Shown here piece by piece: positions 1 through 11,189 of a stretch of 64,000 nt of DNA (positions are counted from its first letter, which is position 1; each line of letters starts with the position of its first letter). The DNA is taken from assembly GCA_032433765.1 (NCBI GenBank), contig JAVIAB010000059.1, positions 60,539,582-60,603,581 on the forward strand. The letters run 5' to 3'. This stretch comes from Megaustenia siamemsis. Taxonomy: Eukaryota > Mollusca > Gastropoda > Stylommatophora > Ariophantidae. The notes beneath the pieces were generated by a model. It saw only the letters and a program-made list of their open reading frames with translations. It made no database searches and was not told the DNA's origin. Position numbers and translations under genes: made by a program.

Positions 1-125
1 TTCCCTAGCTTTTGGCTTTTCGTGGCAAGGCGTTGTGCCACTGATTATCTACTTCGGACCATACATTGTTCTTGTTTTTTTTTCTGTTGTTGAACACTTA
101 TTTCTTTTTTTTTCTTTTGCCAGCG
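1..125 (+). repeat. SINE-2 relic (tRNA-derived)
   Basis: The segment matches, in opposite orientation, the SINE-2 copy at 18249-18630: the shared string GTGGCAAGGCG, then GTGCCACTGA, then a GGACCATA-ATTGTTCTTG stretch followed by a T-rich run. The B-box present in the other copy (GGTTCGATCCC) is eroded here. It is cut by the window edge. Confidence 0.4.
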
Positions 126-2157
126 CACTTCCCTGTAGGAGATAATGAGCGCTCCGACAGGCTTCTGTAAGGTTATCTAGAATAGTAATAAATAAAATGG
201 ATCGCGCTGACATTCTGCATATCCTCATGTCCACTGGACGAACGATCAACTCAAGAAGAGCCTCTAAATCTGCAAACCCTGAAGGGAACACACGGATATC
301 TCGTAATGGTTGGTTCCGTCAGACAGGAGCGCTATGTAAGGGGCTAATGAAAGGTTGTCGTCCAACATATATCATGTGCTATTAGTCGCTGCACGTTGAG
401 GGAAATACTTGGGAACTGATCTAAGCACTTATGGGCTTGTTGGATGTCTAATAAGAAGGGCCTGTCGATTAAACTAATCTTTACAATCGTTTAAATTCAC
501 TTAAATGTGAGCATCAATTCATAATCATCATCATAATCAGATGAAATGACAGACGCGTGGCAGACATTTTTAAGATCATATCACTCCATCTTTCTCTTGT
601 ACCAGTGCTTCTTATAAATGTTGATGTCTCTGTGTGCCACGTTGTTAATCTCTTTAGCGTCTTCTTCGTTACCTACTACATGAATATAACGCTGGAAAAT
701 TGTTAACTGTAATAAAGAAGAAAAATATTTTTTTTAAATACATGAGAAATAAAATGAAGAAATAATGGATTAAGCAACACCCGTGGACTGAATAAGCAGA
801 ACGGAAATATGTAAACAACACAATAAAAATGAACGGTACAAAAAATAGTTAGACCGTGAAATCAATATGTTAGCACGAGTTAGGAGATGACGATCCTGAC
901 AGAACCAACTGAGGTAGCAGTGGAATAAAAAAGACGATTCAAAATCACAAGAAGACTGAGACTTCAAAGAAAAGAAAAGAAGTAGAGGAAACTAGCATGG
1001 CAATGAAGAATAGAAAATCGATTGCTATTGATGGAATCTTTATGTTTATTTTTCATCGCTTTAGTGTCAACCATTTTGTGTGTAACTCATTTTGACTTCT
1101 GACAGTTAAGACTACGTCATCACTATGCCTCTGCATGTTTATTGCAGAACCATCCACTGATATTACCTGTTTGCCCCGTACATTTATGATCAATCTGACT
1201 ATTTATATTTCTGAAATATTCTGCTGAAATCTTCAGGTGATTGTACAGTCTGTTGCCAAACACCTGTTTTTTACTATTTCTTTTTGAAATCGCCATACAA
1301 ACTGAAGTTCCTATTTTGCGTGCCAGCAGATGTTCTTATTATTCTGAGATTATTACTGTCCTCGTGTATCTAAGAAATGTAACATTTTGATTATTTCTTC
1401 ATGTTTTACTTATCCTCAGGTGTTTCCACAAGGAATTTGGGCTTGAGTTATTATTTCACTCACGAAAGTAGCATCCGGTAATCCCACAGCGATTTAATCT
1501 CTCGTTCAGCTTCATCACTTGCCATTGATCACATGACGAGTGTCATGTACATATTGGAGATGGGGGGGGGGGGGAGAATCCATCAGTACTGATTCTACAA
1601 GTGTGCTCTTTCTGACCTTCCGTGATTATACGTTTCAGAAAGAGGCTGCAGAGATATATAGATATTGGAAATATACACCGTCCTCAATGAAGGCGAGCAG
1701 CCAGGTCGTTATCATGCGATTAACATCGAACTGGTTGCTTGTGTATATATTTGTAATACATCCATGTATAGATACATCTTGATTAAAAGTCTTAACACTT
1801 TAAGTTCGGAATTAATTTTATATTTTGATCAAATTAATTTTCTCAAGTTCAAAATGCGGTATAAATTATGTCTCAAATTCAATAAATTAAGATCAAAAAT
1901 GAAGATTACACACAAAATGAATATTATTTTGTGGTTTTCGAATATTATTTCACCATAATATTTTCGACGAGCCAACATCGATTTTCAAGTGATAAAAGTT
2001 CAAATAGCTGTAGCATTCATTTGGCTTTCTTTGATAAAAGAAATGAAAGAAATGAATCATTATGAACAATTTTTTCTTCTCGAGAATACATGAAGTTCAA
2101 GTAACATAACGAGAAGAGTATTTACTACTTTCTAAGACATTATTATTTAATCAACAG
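126..2157. other. Unassigned; probably intron 2 of LRR copy 1
   Basis: No coding exon, RNA gene or recognised repeat is visible. It lies directly upstream of the 3' splice site at 2156-2157, so it is most simply intron. A 12-G run starts near 1562. Short open frames here have no recognisable family. Confidence 0.4.
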
Positions 2158-3435
2158 GGAAATGAGATCACGACAATTCCAGCAGGAAGTTTACCGGGGA
2201 ACCTCTCAGTCCTTTCAATGACAAATAATCCCATCCAGACGATAGACGACGCCGCCTTTGACGAGTCCATCTACACACTACGACAATTATCGTTGTCATC
2301 AGATCGGTTCACAGAAATTCCTCAAGCCGTGTTTCATTTGAAGGCTCTCGACAATTTAGAAATCTTCAACACCAACATTCTTGTGTGGAATGAAGACGGC
2401 ATGAACCAGCTCGGCTCTACAATGGAGATTCTTAGTCTTACAACTGTAGGGTTACAATCATGGCCTACTTGGATGAAGTCAATGATGAATTTAACTTACT
2501 TGAAAATATCTGTTTGTAACATCTCCACCATCCCGGATGATGCTCTAGATAAGATGTCCAACAGCTTAACAAGTCTAGATTTATCCAGTATCGGTTTAAC
2601 TGCACTCCCAAAGTCAATGTCAAAGTTGTCTGTCTTAAGATTGTTAATTCTAAATTACAACAACATAATTGACGTGACCTGGCTACCGCAGTTAAGCCCT
2701 ATTACATCTTTGTATCTTGATAATAACAAAATAACAGATGCACACAATCTGAGCAAAGCTTTAAGACCGTTTGCAAATACACTCCTCCAATTTTCTATTC
2801 AGGATAACTCACTCACATCCTTTCCCGAGGTTTCATTCTTTACTCAGATGTTTAACCTTAACTATGAATTTAACCACATTTCTGACGCTAATTCTGGCTC
2901 ACTCCCCGTTAATATCACAGGGTTAGATATTGATAACAATTTACTTGTTTCCATTCCTAGTATCATGAACAACTTATCATTTCTGTTGCAGTTATCTATA
3001 CAAGCGAACAACATACAAATTGTTCAAGGATCTCACATACCAATTTCATTAAAAGATTTAGATTTAAGATTCAACTCAATTTCTCAGTTGACCCGGTCCA
3101 GTTTCCCTTATAATTCGAGTTTAACCCTTCTGACTTTAAACAACAACCCGCTGTCTACAATCTCTCCCGACGCCTTTAGCAACACTCCTCTCCTTACTCA
3201 ACTAAACCTTCAGAATACTAAACTAACCCGTTTGCCTATAGCTCTTGCTTCTCTAACAAAATTATTTCTTTTTGATGTTTCTAATAGCAAAAGTCTAGTT
3301 TGTACGTGTCAAGAGCAGAATTTACGGACATGGATTGCTTCTATCAAATCCTACGGCATTTTAGGAGATTGTGGAGAGACAAGTGTTTACTATTTCTTTG
3401 AAGTGCTGAGTTCAAACTGTCCTCAGATTTTCTAA
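2158..3435 (+). CDS. Secreted LRR protein copy 1, last exon (partial gene)
   Basis: The exon starts after a TCAACAG acceptor and reads GNEITTIPAGSLPGNLSVLS, the same phase-0 junction as copies 2 and 3, so the true coding start is in upstream exons outside the window rather than at the internal ATG at 2218. It encodes 425 residues. By eye there are 14-16 leucine-rich repeats of about 22-26 residues with LxxLxLxxN-type cores, then a C-terminal cap with CxC (LVCTCQEQ), GDCG and a last cysteine three residues before the stop (CPQIF). No transmembrane segment or GPI-type tail follows the cap, so the product should be secreted. LRR solenoids usually bind protein or microbial ligands; no ligand can be inferred here. 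The frame has no disruptions. Confidence 0.85.
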   Translation, partial: GNEITTIPAGSLPGNLSVLSMTNNPIQTIDDAAFDESIYTLRQLSLSSDRFTEIPQAVFHLKALDNLEIFNTNILVWNEDGMNQLGSTMEILSLTTVGLQSWPTWMKSMMNLTYLKISVCNISTIPDDALDKMSNSLTSLDLSSIGLTALPKSMSKLSVLRLLILNYNNIIDVTWLPQLSPITSLYLDNNKITDAHNLSKALRPFANTLLQFSIQDNSLTSFPEVSFFTQMFNLNYEFNHISDANSGSLPVNITGLDIDNNLLVSIPSIMNNLSFLLQLSIQANNIQIVQGSHIPISLKDLDLRFNSISQLTRSSFPYNSSLTLLTLNNNPLSTISPDAFSNTPLLTQLNLQNTKLTRLPIALASLTKLFLFDVSNSKSLVCTCQEQNLRTWIASIKSYGILGDCGETSVYYFFEVLSSNCPQIF

Positions 3436-3895
3436 GAATATTTTTTGTTGTTTCAGTTCATTCATTTAATTTTTGCAGCTCTCTTTGGGAGCACTAGTTG
3501 CACAGTGTTTAGTGAACTGGACTGCAAAGTGGAAAATGTTTATTATATTTGATGTTACATGATTATTAGTCTGTAGATGTCTAATTGCCTTGTATTCTTT
3601 GCAAAAGTTGCTGTCAGTATGTTTTTATATTCTCAATAGATGACAAGACATTTAAAGTAGTCGTTTGTTTAGTTTATTGCGCTCAATATAAATATGTACT
3701 TCTTTTCCTTTCCTTAATGACCTTATTGGTTGTGGCTTGTCTAAAGGACTTTCATATTGGGATCTGTACGCATTATTTTGAATTTGTTTCTATTTTCTTT
3801 TATTGTATTCCCTGCGTTGATATTATTGCTCGTTTATTTGAAAAAGGTTGCTCTACTGGGTCATCTATATTTATATTAACTGTTTTATATATAGA
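3436..3895. other. 3' flank of LRR copy 1, unassigned
   Basis: AT-rich sequence between the stop of LRR copy 1 and a LINE-A insertion. It should contain the 3'UTR, but no canonical AATAAA is seen; AATATAAA near 3689 is the closest candidate. Confidence 0.35.
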
Positions 3896-4592
3896 AACCA
3901 GTAGAAGAGATCGATCACTTTATCTATCTTGGAAGTCACATTGATCGAGAAGGGGATACGAGCAAAGAAATTAGAATCAGACTGGCTAAAGCAGCAATGT
4001 CTTTCAGAAGCCTTGAAAAGTTGTGGAAATCAAAACTCATTAGCACAAACACAAAACTTAGGCTATTCAAATCAAATGTACTATCAACCCTTACGTATGC
4101 GTGTGAAAGCTGGAAAACAACAAGAGATATAGAAACAAAGTTGAACGCATTCGAAAATAAATGTCTAAGGAAAATACTTGGTATAGAATGGAACGAATTC
4201 AAAACAAACGAGGAAATTAGAGAAATCGCCAATCAACCACTAATATCTTCAGTAATAAAGAAAAGACGATGGTCATACGTTGGACATGTGATGAGAAGAG
4301 ATAATAATCGAATAGCAAAGCAAGCCCTCATATGGGAAACAACAGGTAAAAGAAAAAGAGGAAGACCCATGGAGACACTGAGAAGAACATTGATGAGAGA
4401 GGCAAGAGCAGCAGGAATCGGCTCCCTCAATGAGATAGAACTGCTTGCACAGAACAGAGACATGGCGAGATTTGATAAAATATCTTTAAAAGAAAACTGC
4501 TAGAACAAAAATTCATATAGGAGAAGGTGTATCTTGGTCTACGCCCTATGGGCCGGTTACGGCTCGAAAGGTCAATAGATAGATAGATGAAT
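3896..4592 (+). mobile_element. LINE-A, 5'-truncated 3' end (RT C-terminus)
   Basis: The segment reads as the end of a reverse-transcriptase ORF: HFIYLGSHIDREGDTSKEI, then LRLFKSNVLSTLTYACESW, then YVGHVMRRDN and GKRKRGRPMETLRRTL, and a stop at 4501. A short 3'UTR (TAGAACAAAAATTCATATAG ... GGGCCGGTTACGGCTCGAAA) ends in a TAGA simple-repeat tail. The RT core and the endonuclease are missing, as expected for a 5'-truncated LINE. Other copies lie at 14371, 29029, 29889, 37146 and 40117. Confidence 0.85.
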
Positions 4593-4765
4593 GTGATGAA
4601 TAACAAGCGAAACTGTGCACATTCGTGTTGTATTCTTTCGTTCTGATAGTAATAACCTGAGGAGTTAACATTGATTGTTTATTTGTATTGGCAGTAACAG
4701 TAACGGTTTAACACCTGCTAACAAGATTATTCCCTCTTTTCTTTCTTCCATCATTCCACCCACAT
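4593..4765. other. Unassigned gap between two LINE fragments
   Basis: Short AT-rich stretch between the LINE-A tail and the 3' limit of the LINE-G fragment. Nothing recognised. Confidence 0.3.
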
Positions 4766-6251
4766 ATCTTAATCATGATCGTAGATGGAAACTGCAGACT
4801 TCATTAATTTCTTTTCTACGGGCACTCTATACAGTCTTTATGCCTTTTTGCACATTCTCCGTATTTCATTGTCTATATCCTTGTATCTGGCAGTGTTTTT
4901 CGCTTGTCTTCTTTCTTCCATTTTTTTCTAATATTTTGTCTGTTATCCATTTTTTATTTTTGTTACTTTCCTTTTTGGACAAGGTGTTGCATGATTCTTG
5001 CATGCTGTTTTTTATGCATTGCCATTTTGTTGTGACTTTTTCCTCAGGATTTTCTTTTCTGTACTGCTCAATCCCCTCTTCTAGTAGCTTCTGATATGTG
5101 TTCTTTACTTGTACAGTATAAGTTTCTTGTACATCTTTCTGGTTTAATGCTGCTATATCTATTGGTATTGCTGCATTAGTTTTTTGTTTGTTTCTCTTTA
5201 ATTTGATTTTCATTTTTATCATTACAGGATTGTGGTCTGAATTTATATCTGCTCCTGGGTAGGTTTTGGCTTTCTTGACGCTGTTCCTGAATCTGTCTTT
5301 TATCATTGTATAATCTATTTGATTTCTCTTCTTGTCTCCATGGCTTTTCCATGTGTATAATTTCCTTTTCTCTTGCTCAAAGAAGGTGTTGCACATTATC
5401 AGTCGGTTTTCTTCGCAAAATTGCATTAATCTTTCTCCTCTGTTATTTCTTTTTCCTAGACCATGATTTCCTATTATGGTTTTATATTTACCTTTTCCTA
5501 CTTTAGCGTTCATATCACCCATTATAATCAAGATGTCTGTTGATTTCACTTGCTTCATAACTGTGTTTAGATCTTCATAGTATGCCTCTATTTGTTCGTC
5601 TGTATAGTCTTGAGTAGGTGCGTATGTCTGTAATATTGCTATGTCGAATGGTTTTGCCTTCATTTTTATTACTATATTCCTATCATTATATGTCAATTGA
5701 GTATTTATATATTTTTGTAGTTCTCGTTTTATTAGAATGCCTACTCCTCTTTGATGTTCTTTTGTGTTTCCTGAATATATAAATGTATGTTTATCGTCTT
5801 GTATGTATCCACTTTCCTTCCATCTTGTTTCCGAGATTCCTAAGATATCTATGTTTAGTCGTTCTGCTTCTACCATAAGATTTTCTAGTTTTCCTTGTTG
5901 GTATAAGGTCCTAACATTCCATGTAGCTATTTTTAATTCGTTCTTAATACAGTAGTTAGAATTTCTCTCCATGGCTTTCTTTGGATTGTTACGTGATGTG
6001 GCTCCAATCTCTTTCACGGTGGTCTGCCATTTTCGCCTTTCGTGTTCTGAATATGCCTCATGTGTACCACACACTTTGCTGTTTTCGATTTCTGGGCCGT
6101 TTATTATTTCAATTAATTCTTCCGCCCCATCCACCGTCGCAGATTTTTCACATACGGGTTGAACACACCCGACTATCGACGCCATTGTTGTCGAACCATG
6201 TGCTTGCCTATCCAACCGTGAACACACGACACAAAGAAAGAATAAATCCAC
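4766..6251 (-). mobile_element. LINE-G 5' half: AP-like endonuclease ORF without RT
   Basis: A 461-residue open frame runs from an ATG at 6251; the more likely start is the internal ATG at 6185 (MASIVGCVQPVCEK). It carries the hallmarks of the LINE apurinic-like endonuclease: LKIATWNVRTL, ISETRWKESG, YAPT, MGDMNAKVG, the RNQIDYTMI motif and NSDHNPV. Databases often label such ORFs craniofacial development protein 2-like. Past the stop near 4866 a shifted frame still reads DIDNEIRRMCKKA to about 4766, so there is one frameshift. The reverse transcriptase that should follow is absent. Retaining a 5' half and losing the 3' half is unusual, because LINEs normally truncate from the 5' end; a later deletion is the simplest cause. 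The product would nick target DNA during target-primed reverse transcription. Confidence 0.85.
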
Positions 6252-7130
6252 TTAAATATCGATAAAGTTCGCAGTCCAACCTCCAGTCAGAAGTAAAACA
6301 TTACACCAAGTGGGGAATAGCAACACATAAATTCACAACTAGACTGTCGCGTAAATCATTTAAATATCTCAGCAAGAGCCGAAAGTAAAGTACGAGACTT
6401 GAACTGGCGTCTTAGCACGCGAGTTTCCACCCATATATGTTCAGCCGTCTATACAAAAGTGTTCGGAGACTTCTGGACAGTGTTGCTTCAAGCATCGAAA
6501 CTCGCGATTCGAGGCGATATTCATCACCTTCCCAGAGTAATACCATTGTACCCATGTCCTTGTATATACACTGATAGTCCATGTACACATTCCGACCTGC
6601 CAATGGTTGAATGCGACCAGCAGCGTAGAACCAAGCGCTGGTATATATCCTCTGGGTGGGGGTCGGGTGAGTTTTTGAAACTATAATCGTATGATCAAAG
6701 ATAACAAATCAATAATCTATCAGTCTTCGGTTCGACTTGTAGCTTATTCTAGGATGACAGCCAAGAATTTTCCTATCAGGCTTGTTGCTAATTTTTTTTT
6801 TGCTGCATTCTCTTTATCGAATCCATACATGTATAACTTTTGTCATCTTTTACCATAAAGATTTACTTTGTTTACCATCCTTTTGAGTACCTTCCTGCAA
6901 TTCTTGTGATTTCGTTGCCCCGATCTCTACTGATCACATACCTTATCCAGCCACATCGTCTGATTATTCTTACCGCGGACACCTCCTCTTTGTTGCACCT
7001 TCCAGATCATTAATTATGAGGGATGAATCGAACATACTCAACGCCACTGGTAAAGTGCAGGGTTGGTTGACTCGGACACAAGCTGTAATAGGTACATCAA
7101 TGTTTGTATCCCAAGTGAAGCAGGCTGTAT
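6252..7130. other. Unassigned; may include LINE-G 5'UTR
   Basis: The first few hundred bases lie just upstream of the LINE-G start codon and may be its 5'UTR. The minus strand of about 6875-6990 reads VRIIRRCGWIRYVISRDRG, possibly coding-derived, but I do not recognise the family. From about 6990 the sequence begins to resemble the upstream block of LRR copy 3 (TCTTTGTTGCA near 6987 and 24978). Confidence 0.3.
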
Positions 7131-7306
7131 GATGATAGTTGTAATGTTTTGTTTAAATATGAGGAGAGCCGAGAAAAGTTGAAAACCCCTGTAAATTTAT
7201 GTAGATCTATTTCTAGCAGATCTCGATTTTATCTCGGAACATCAGTCACGACAAGCCTGGACTAGAAGTCTGAACAGTTTTATTAGAAATGTGTCTGTGA
7301 CAGCTG
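7131..7306 (+). promoter_or_regulatory. Conserved upstream block of LRR copy 2 (promoter/5'UTR exon)
   Basis: The block aligns with the equivalent position before copy 3 (25130-25296): GAAAACCCCTGT, then a TTTCTAG-rich stretch, then CAGTCACGACAAGCCT. Both end in a good donor (GTAAGT at about 7304 and 25291). The coding exons of copies 2 and 3 are preceded by TCTCCAG acceptors before the ATG. I infer a non-coding first exon ending about 7303 and spliced to about 12959. No TATA box is certain. Confidence 0.5.
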
Positions 7307-7714
7307 TAAGTGTTTCTGTATTTAAAATAAAAATGAATTTATTCATCCAAGCGTATTTACCAAAATTATCTAGCCTCTCTCATTCCGTCCTCCTTCAATC
7401 GTTTTAAATCAGATGTTGTTGAATTTTATTGTTGTTTCTCGCTTGTTGTTTATTTTGAACTTACTCTATTTATTTAGTCTCATTCTCGTGATCTGTTCTA
7501 TCGAAGCCTTTCTTTTGCCGTGTTTACGTTGAGCATCTGCTCTCGCTTATTAGTCTTATTGTTACATGTTACTATTACTTCTATGTAATGCTTTTCCTTA
7601 TATTACTTTTCGTAGACTCACGTTAACACTCTTCATAAATATGCTAAACTGCATGTACTGCTGAACTCTAATAATACACACGTCATTCTTCTACCTTGAT
7701 GACAACTAGCTACT
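7307..7714. other. Unassigned, inferred 5'UTR intron of copy 2
   Basis: AT-rich; nothing recognised. Confidence 0.3.
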
Positions 7715-8310
7715 CATCATCATCATCAAGTACCGGGCCTGCTGGCGTAGGTGATCATATCTTTCCACAACTTTCGATCTCGAAGGTTCTTTATCATTTC
7801 TGTTGTTGACCTTCTGCAAAGCCATTCTCTTAAGCTGTCTGGTAATTTTTTTCTCTTTGCTTCCCTCTATCTCTTCGTCCCTCAATAATTTTTCCAGTTG
7901 TTACGGTATATTCCAGTTGTTATCTTCTCATTACATGACCAAAAAATGATGATTGTCTCTTCCTAATATTGGAAATTAGCTCTCTTTTTGCTTTGACCTC
8001 TTTCAGAACATTTTCATTACTCTTCTTAGCTGTCCATGGTATTCTCAACATTATTCTGTAAAACCACATTTCTACAGACTCCAGTGATTTTCTTGTCTGT
8101 TGTCCTATTGTCCATGATTCACATCCATATGTTAAGACTAGCTCTACATAACATTTAAGAACTGTTTTTTGTTTTGTTTCTATTGTCAAAAATGGATTAC
8201 ATAGTATCTTCCTAATTTTTTGGAAAGCTGCTTTTGCCTTAGCCATTCTGCAACTCACCTCTTTTGTACATATTCCGTATGAGGTTAACACAGTTCCCAA
8301 ATATCTACTT
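7715..8310 (-). mobile_element. LINE-B2 3' fragment
   Basis: Read on the minus strand it gives YLGTVLTSYGICTKEV, AKAAFQKIRKILCNPFLTIE, LVLTYGCESWTIGQQ, SFFGHVMRR and a 3' end of GAT repeats (ATC repeats at 7717 on the plus strand). It is 5'-truncated at about 8310 in the region after the RT core and carries stops after the MRR motif. The 24003, 43915 and 54245 copies belong to the same subfamily. Confidence 0.8.
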
Positions 8311-9000
8311 ATATAATAAGTAAACTTTATATAATAAGTAACTACTATTATTGTCAATAACTGTAACAATGTTGAAAAGCTCTAACAAGGGTGAACATGA
8401 TTCATAATTCACAGTACACAATTTGCATGTTGCTCTTTACGTATTTCAACATTCTGGTCTCATACAAAAATGAAGTCAGTCTTCTCTTACACAATCACTC
8501 TAACATCCTATTCTATCAGATAATCAACTATCCAATATACCACTTAATCTATCATGTGGATTCTAATGTCTATTAATTACAATACTTCTATTAACGTGTA
8601 TAATACATTCTGCTCTCTCATGCGACGACATGAGATTCACATTTACCTTTGAATACCCACCTATCATCACATCTAGTATTTGCCTAAGAAAACATGCCAG
8701 TTGTTCACATTTATTTCTATCAGGACTTATCCTCCAGACGCTCTGGTGTGATCCCTAGCATAGTATTTCTGTTTTACGACTTTCTCCACGAACCAGCCTC
8801 CTCGTGCGCAACCATCTTTCTTGTATCTGTTCGTTCATTTCGGTCATCACAATTCTAGTTCGCCTGGCTATTGTCCTTGACCCTGACCACACAAAGCTGA
8901 GACTATTCTGTCACTATTAAACGATAATTCCTTTATAGTCTCTCCTGCTTTCATATTATCCATTCCTTCTCAATCCCAAGCCTTCAATACATGCAGTGCT
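8311..9000. other. Unassigned, inferred 5'UTR intron of copy 2
   Basis: No gene or known repeat recognised. Confidence 0.3.
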
Positions 9001-11189
9001 TGGTTGGTCTAGAGGTTGGTTGGTCTAGAGGTTGGTTGGTCTAAAGGTTGGTTGGTCTAGAGGTTGGTTGGTCTAGAGGTTGGTTGGTCTAGAGGTTGGT
9101 TGGTCTAAAGGTTGGTTGGACTAGAGATTGGTTGGTCTAGATGTTGGTTGGTCTAGAGGTTGGTTGGTCTAGAGGTTGGTTGGTCTAAAGGTTGGTGGGT
9201 CTAGAGGTTGGTTGGTCTAGAGGTTGGTTGGTCTAAAGGTTGGTTGGACTAGAGGTTGGTTGGTATAGATGTTGGTTGGTCTAGAGGTTGGTTGGTCGAG
9301 AGGATGGTTGGACTAGAGGTTGGTTGGTCTAGAGGTTGGTTGGTCTAGATGTTGGTTGGTCTAGAGGTTGGTTGGTCTAAAGGTTGGTTGGACTAGAGGT
9401 TGGTTGGTCTAGAGGTTGGTTGGTCTAGATGTTGGTTGGTATAGAGGTTGGTTGGTCTAGAGGTTGGTTGGTCTAGATGTTGGTTGGTCTAGAGGTTGGT
9501 TGGTCTAAAGGTTGGTTGGTCTAGAGGTTGTTTGGACTAGAGGTTGGACTAGAGATTGGTTGGTCTAGAGGTTGGTTGGTCTTGAGGTTGGTTGGTCTAG
9601 AGGTTGGTTGGTCTAGAGGTTGGTTGGTCTAGAGGTTGGTTGGTCTAGTGGTTGGTTGGTCTAGAGGTTGGTTGGTCTAGATGTTGGTTGGTCTAGAAGT
9701 TGGTTGGTCTAGAGGTTGGTTGGTCTAAAGGTTGCTTGGTCTAGAGGTTGGTTGTACTAGAGGTTGGACTAGAGATTGGTTGGTCTATAGGTTGGTTGGT
9801 CTAGAGGTTGGTTGGTCTAAAGGTTGGTTGGTCTAGAGGTTGGTTGGTCTAGAGGTTGGTTGGTCTAGAGGTTGGTTGGACTAGAGGTTGGACTAGAGAT
9901 TGGTTGGTCTAGAGGTTGGAGGGACTAGAGATTGGATGTCTAGAGGTTGGAGGGACTAGACATTGGTTGGCCTAGAGGTTGGACTAGAGATTGGTTGGTG
10001 TAGAGGTTGGTTGGTCTAGAGGTTGGTTGGACTAGAGGTTGGACTAGAGATTGGTTGGTCTAGAGGTTGGACTAGAGATTACTTGGTCTAGAGGTTAGTT
10101 GGTCTAGAGGTTGATTGGTCTAGAGGTTGATTGGTCTAGAGGTTGATTGGTCTAGAGGTTGGTTGGTCTAGAGGTTGATTGGACTAGAGGTTGGTTGGTC
10201 TAAAGGTTGGTTGGTCTAGAGGTTGGTTGGTCTAAAGGTTGGTTGGTCTAGAGGTTGGTTGGTCTAGAGGTTGGTTGGTCTAAAGGTTGGTTGGTCTAGA
10301 GGTTGGTTGATCTAGAGGTTGGTTGGTCTAGAGGTTGGTTGGTCTAGAGGTTGGTTGGACTAGAGGTTGGTTGGTCTAAAGGTTGGTTGGTCTAAAGGTT
10401 GGACTAGAGATTGGTTGGTCTAGAGGTTGGTTGGTCTAGAGATTGGTTGGTCTAGAGGTTGGACTAGAGATTGGTTGGTCTAGAGGTTGGTTGGTCTAGA
10501 GGTTGGTTGGACTAGCGGTTGGACTAGAGATTGGTTGGTCTAGAGGTTGGACTAGAGATTGGTTGGTCTAGAGGTTGGACTAGAGATTACTTGGTCTAGA
10601 GGTTAGTTCGTCTAGAGGTTGATTGGTCTAGAGGTTGGTTGGTCTAAAGGTTGGTTGGTCTAGAGGTTGGTTGGTCTAGAGGTTGGTTGGTCTAAAGGTT
10701 GGACTAGAGATTACTTGGTCTAGAGGTTAGTTGGTCTAAAGGTTGGTTGGTCTAGAGGTTGGTTGGTCTAAAGGTTGGTTAGTCTAGAGGTTGGTTGGTC
10801 TAGAGGTTGGTTGGTCTAGAGGTTGGTTGTACTAGAGGTTGGTTGGTCTAGAGGTTGGGTGGTCTAAAGTTTGGACTAAAGATAGGTTGGTCTAGAGGTT
10901 GGTTGGTCTAGAGATTGGTTGATCTAGAGGTTGGACTAGAGATTGGTTGGTCTAGAGGTTGGTTGGTCTAGAGGTTGGTTGGACTAGAGGTTGGACTAGA
11001 GATTGGTTGGTCTAGAGGTTGGTTGGTCTAGAGGTTGGTTGGTCTAGAGGTTGGTTGGACTAGAGGTTGGACTAGAGATTGGTTGGTCTAGAGGTTGGTT
11101 GGTCTAGAGGTTGGTTGGTCTAGAGGTTGGTTGGTCTAGAGGTTGGTTGGACTAGAGATTGGTTGGTCTAGAGGTTGGTTGGACTAGAT
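9001..11189 (+). repeat. 16-bp minisatellite, ~2.2 kb
   Basis: Tandem copies of GGTTGGTTGGTCTAGA, about 140 in number, with recurrent variants: TCTAAA for TCTAGA, ACTAGA for TCTAGA, and a shorter 14-bp form GGTTGGACTAGAGA. The variants are clustered in recurring order, indicating expansion by block duplication. The G strand has regular GG-TT-GG spacing. It sits between the inferred 5'UTR exon and first coding exon of LRR copy 2. Confidence 0.97.

Noticed and set aside
3896..4592. Host gene from the 168-codon frame
   Set aside because: It is the RT C-terminus of LINE-A, repeated five more times in the window.
3896..6251. Twin-priming origin for the opposed LINE-A and LINE-G pieces
   Set aside because: Twin priming puts the inverted 5' part before the sense 3' part; here the order is reversed and I cannot show they are one family.
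9001..11189. CRISPR-like regular repeats (also 12341-12790 and 60789-63490)
   Set aside because: Direct tandem units without unique spacers, in an animal genome; minisatellites.
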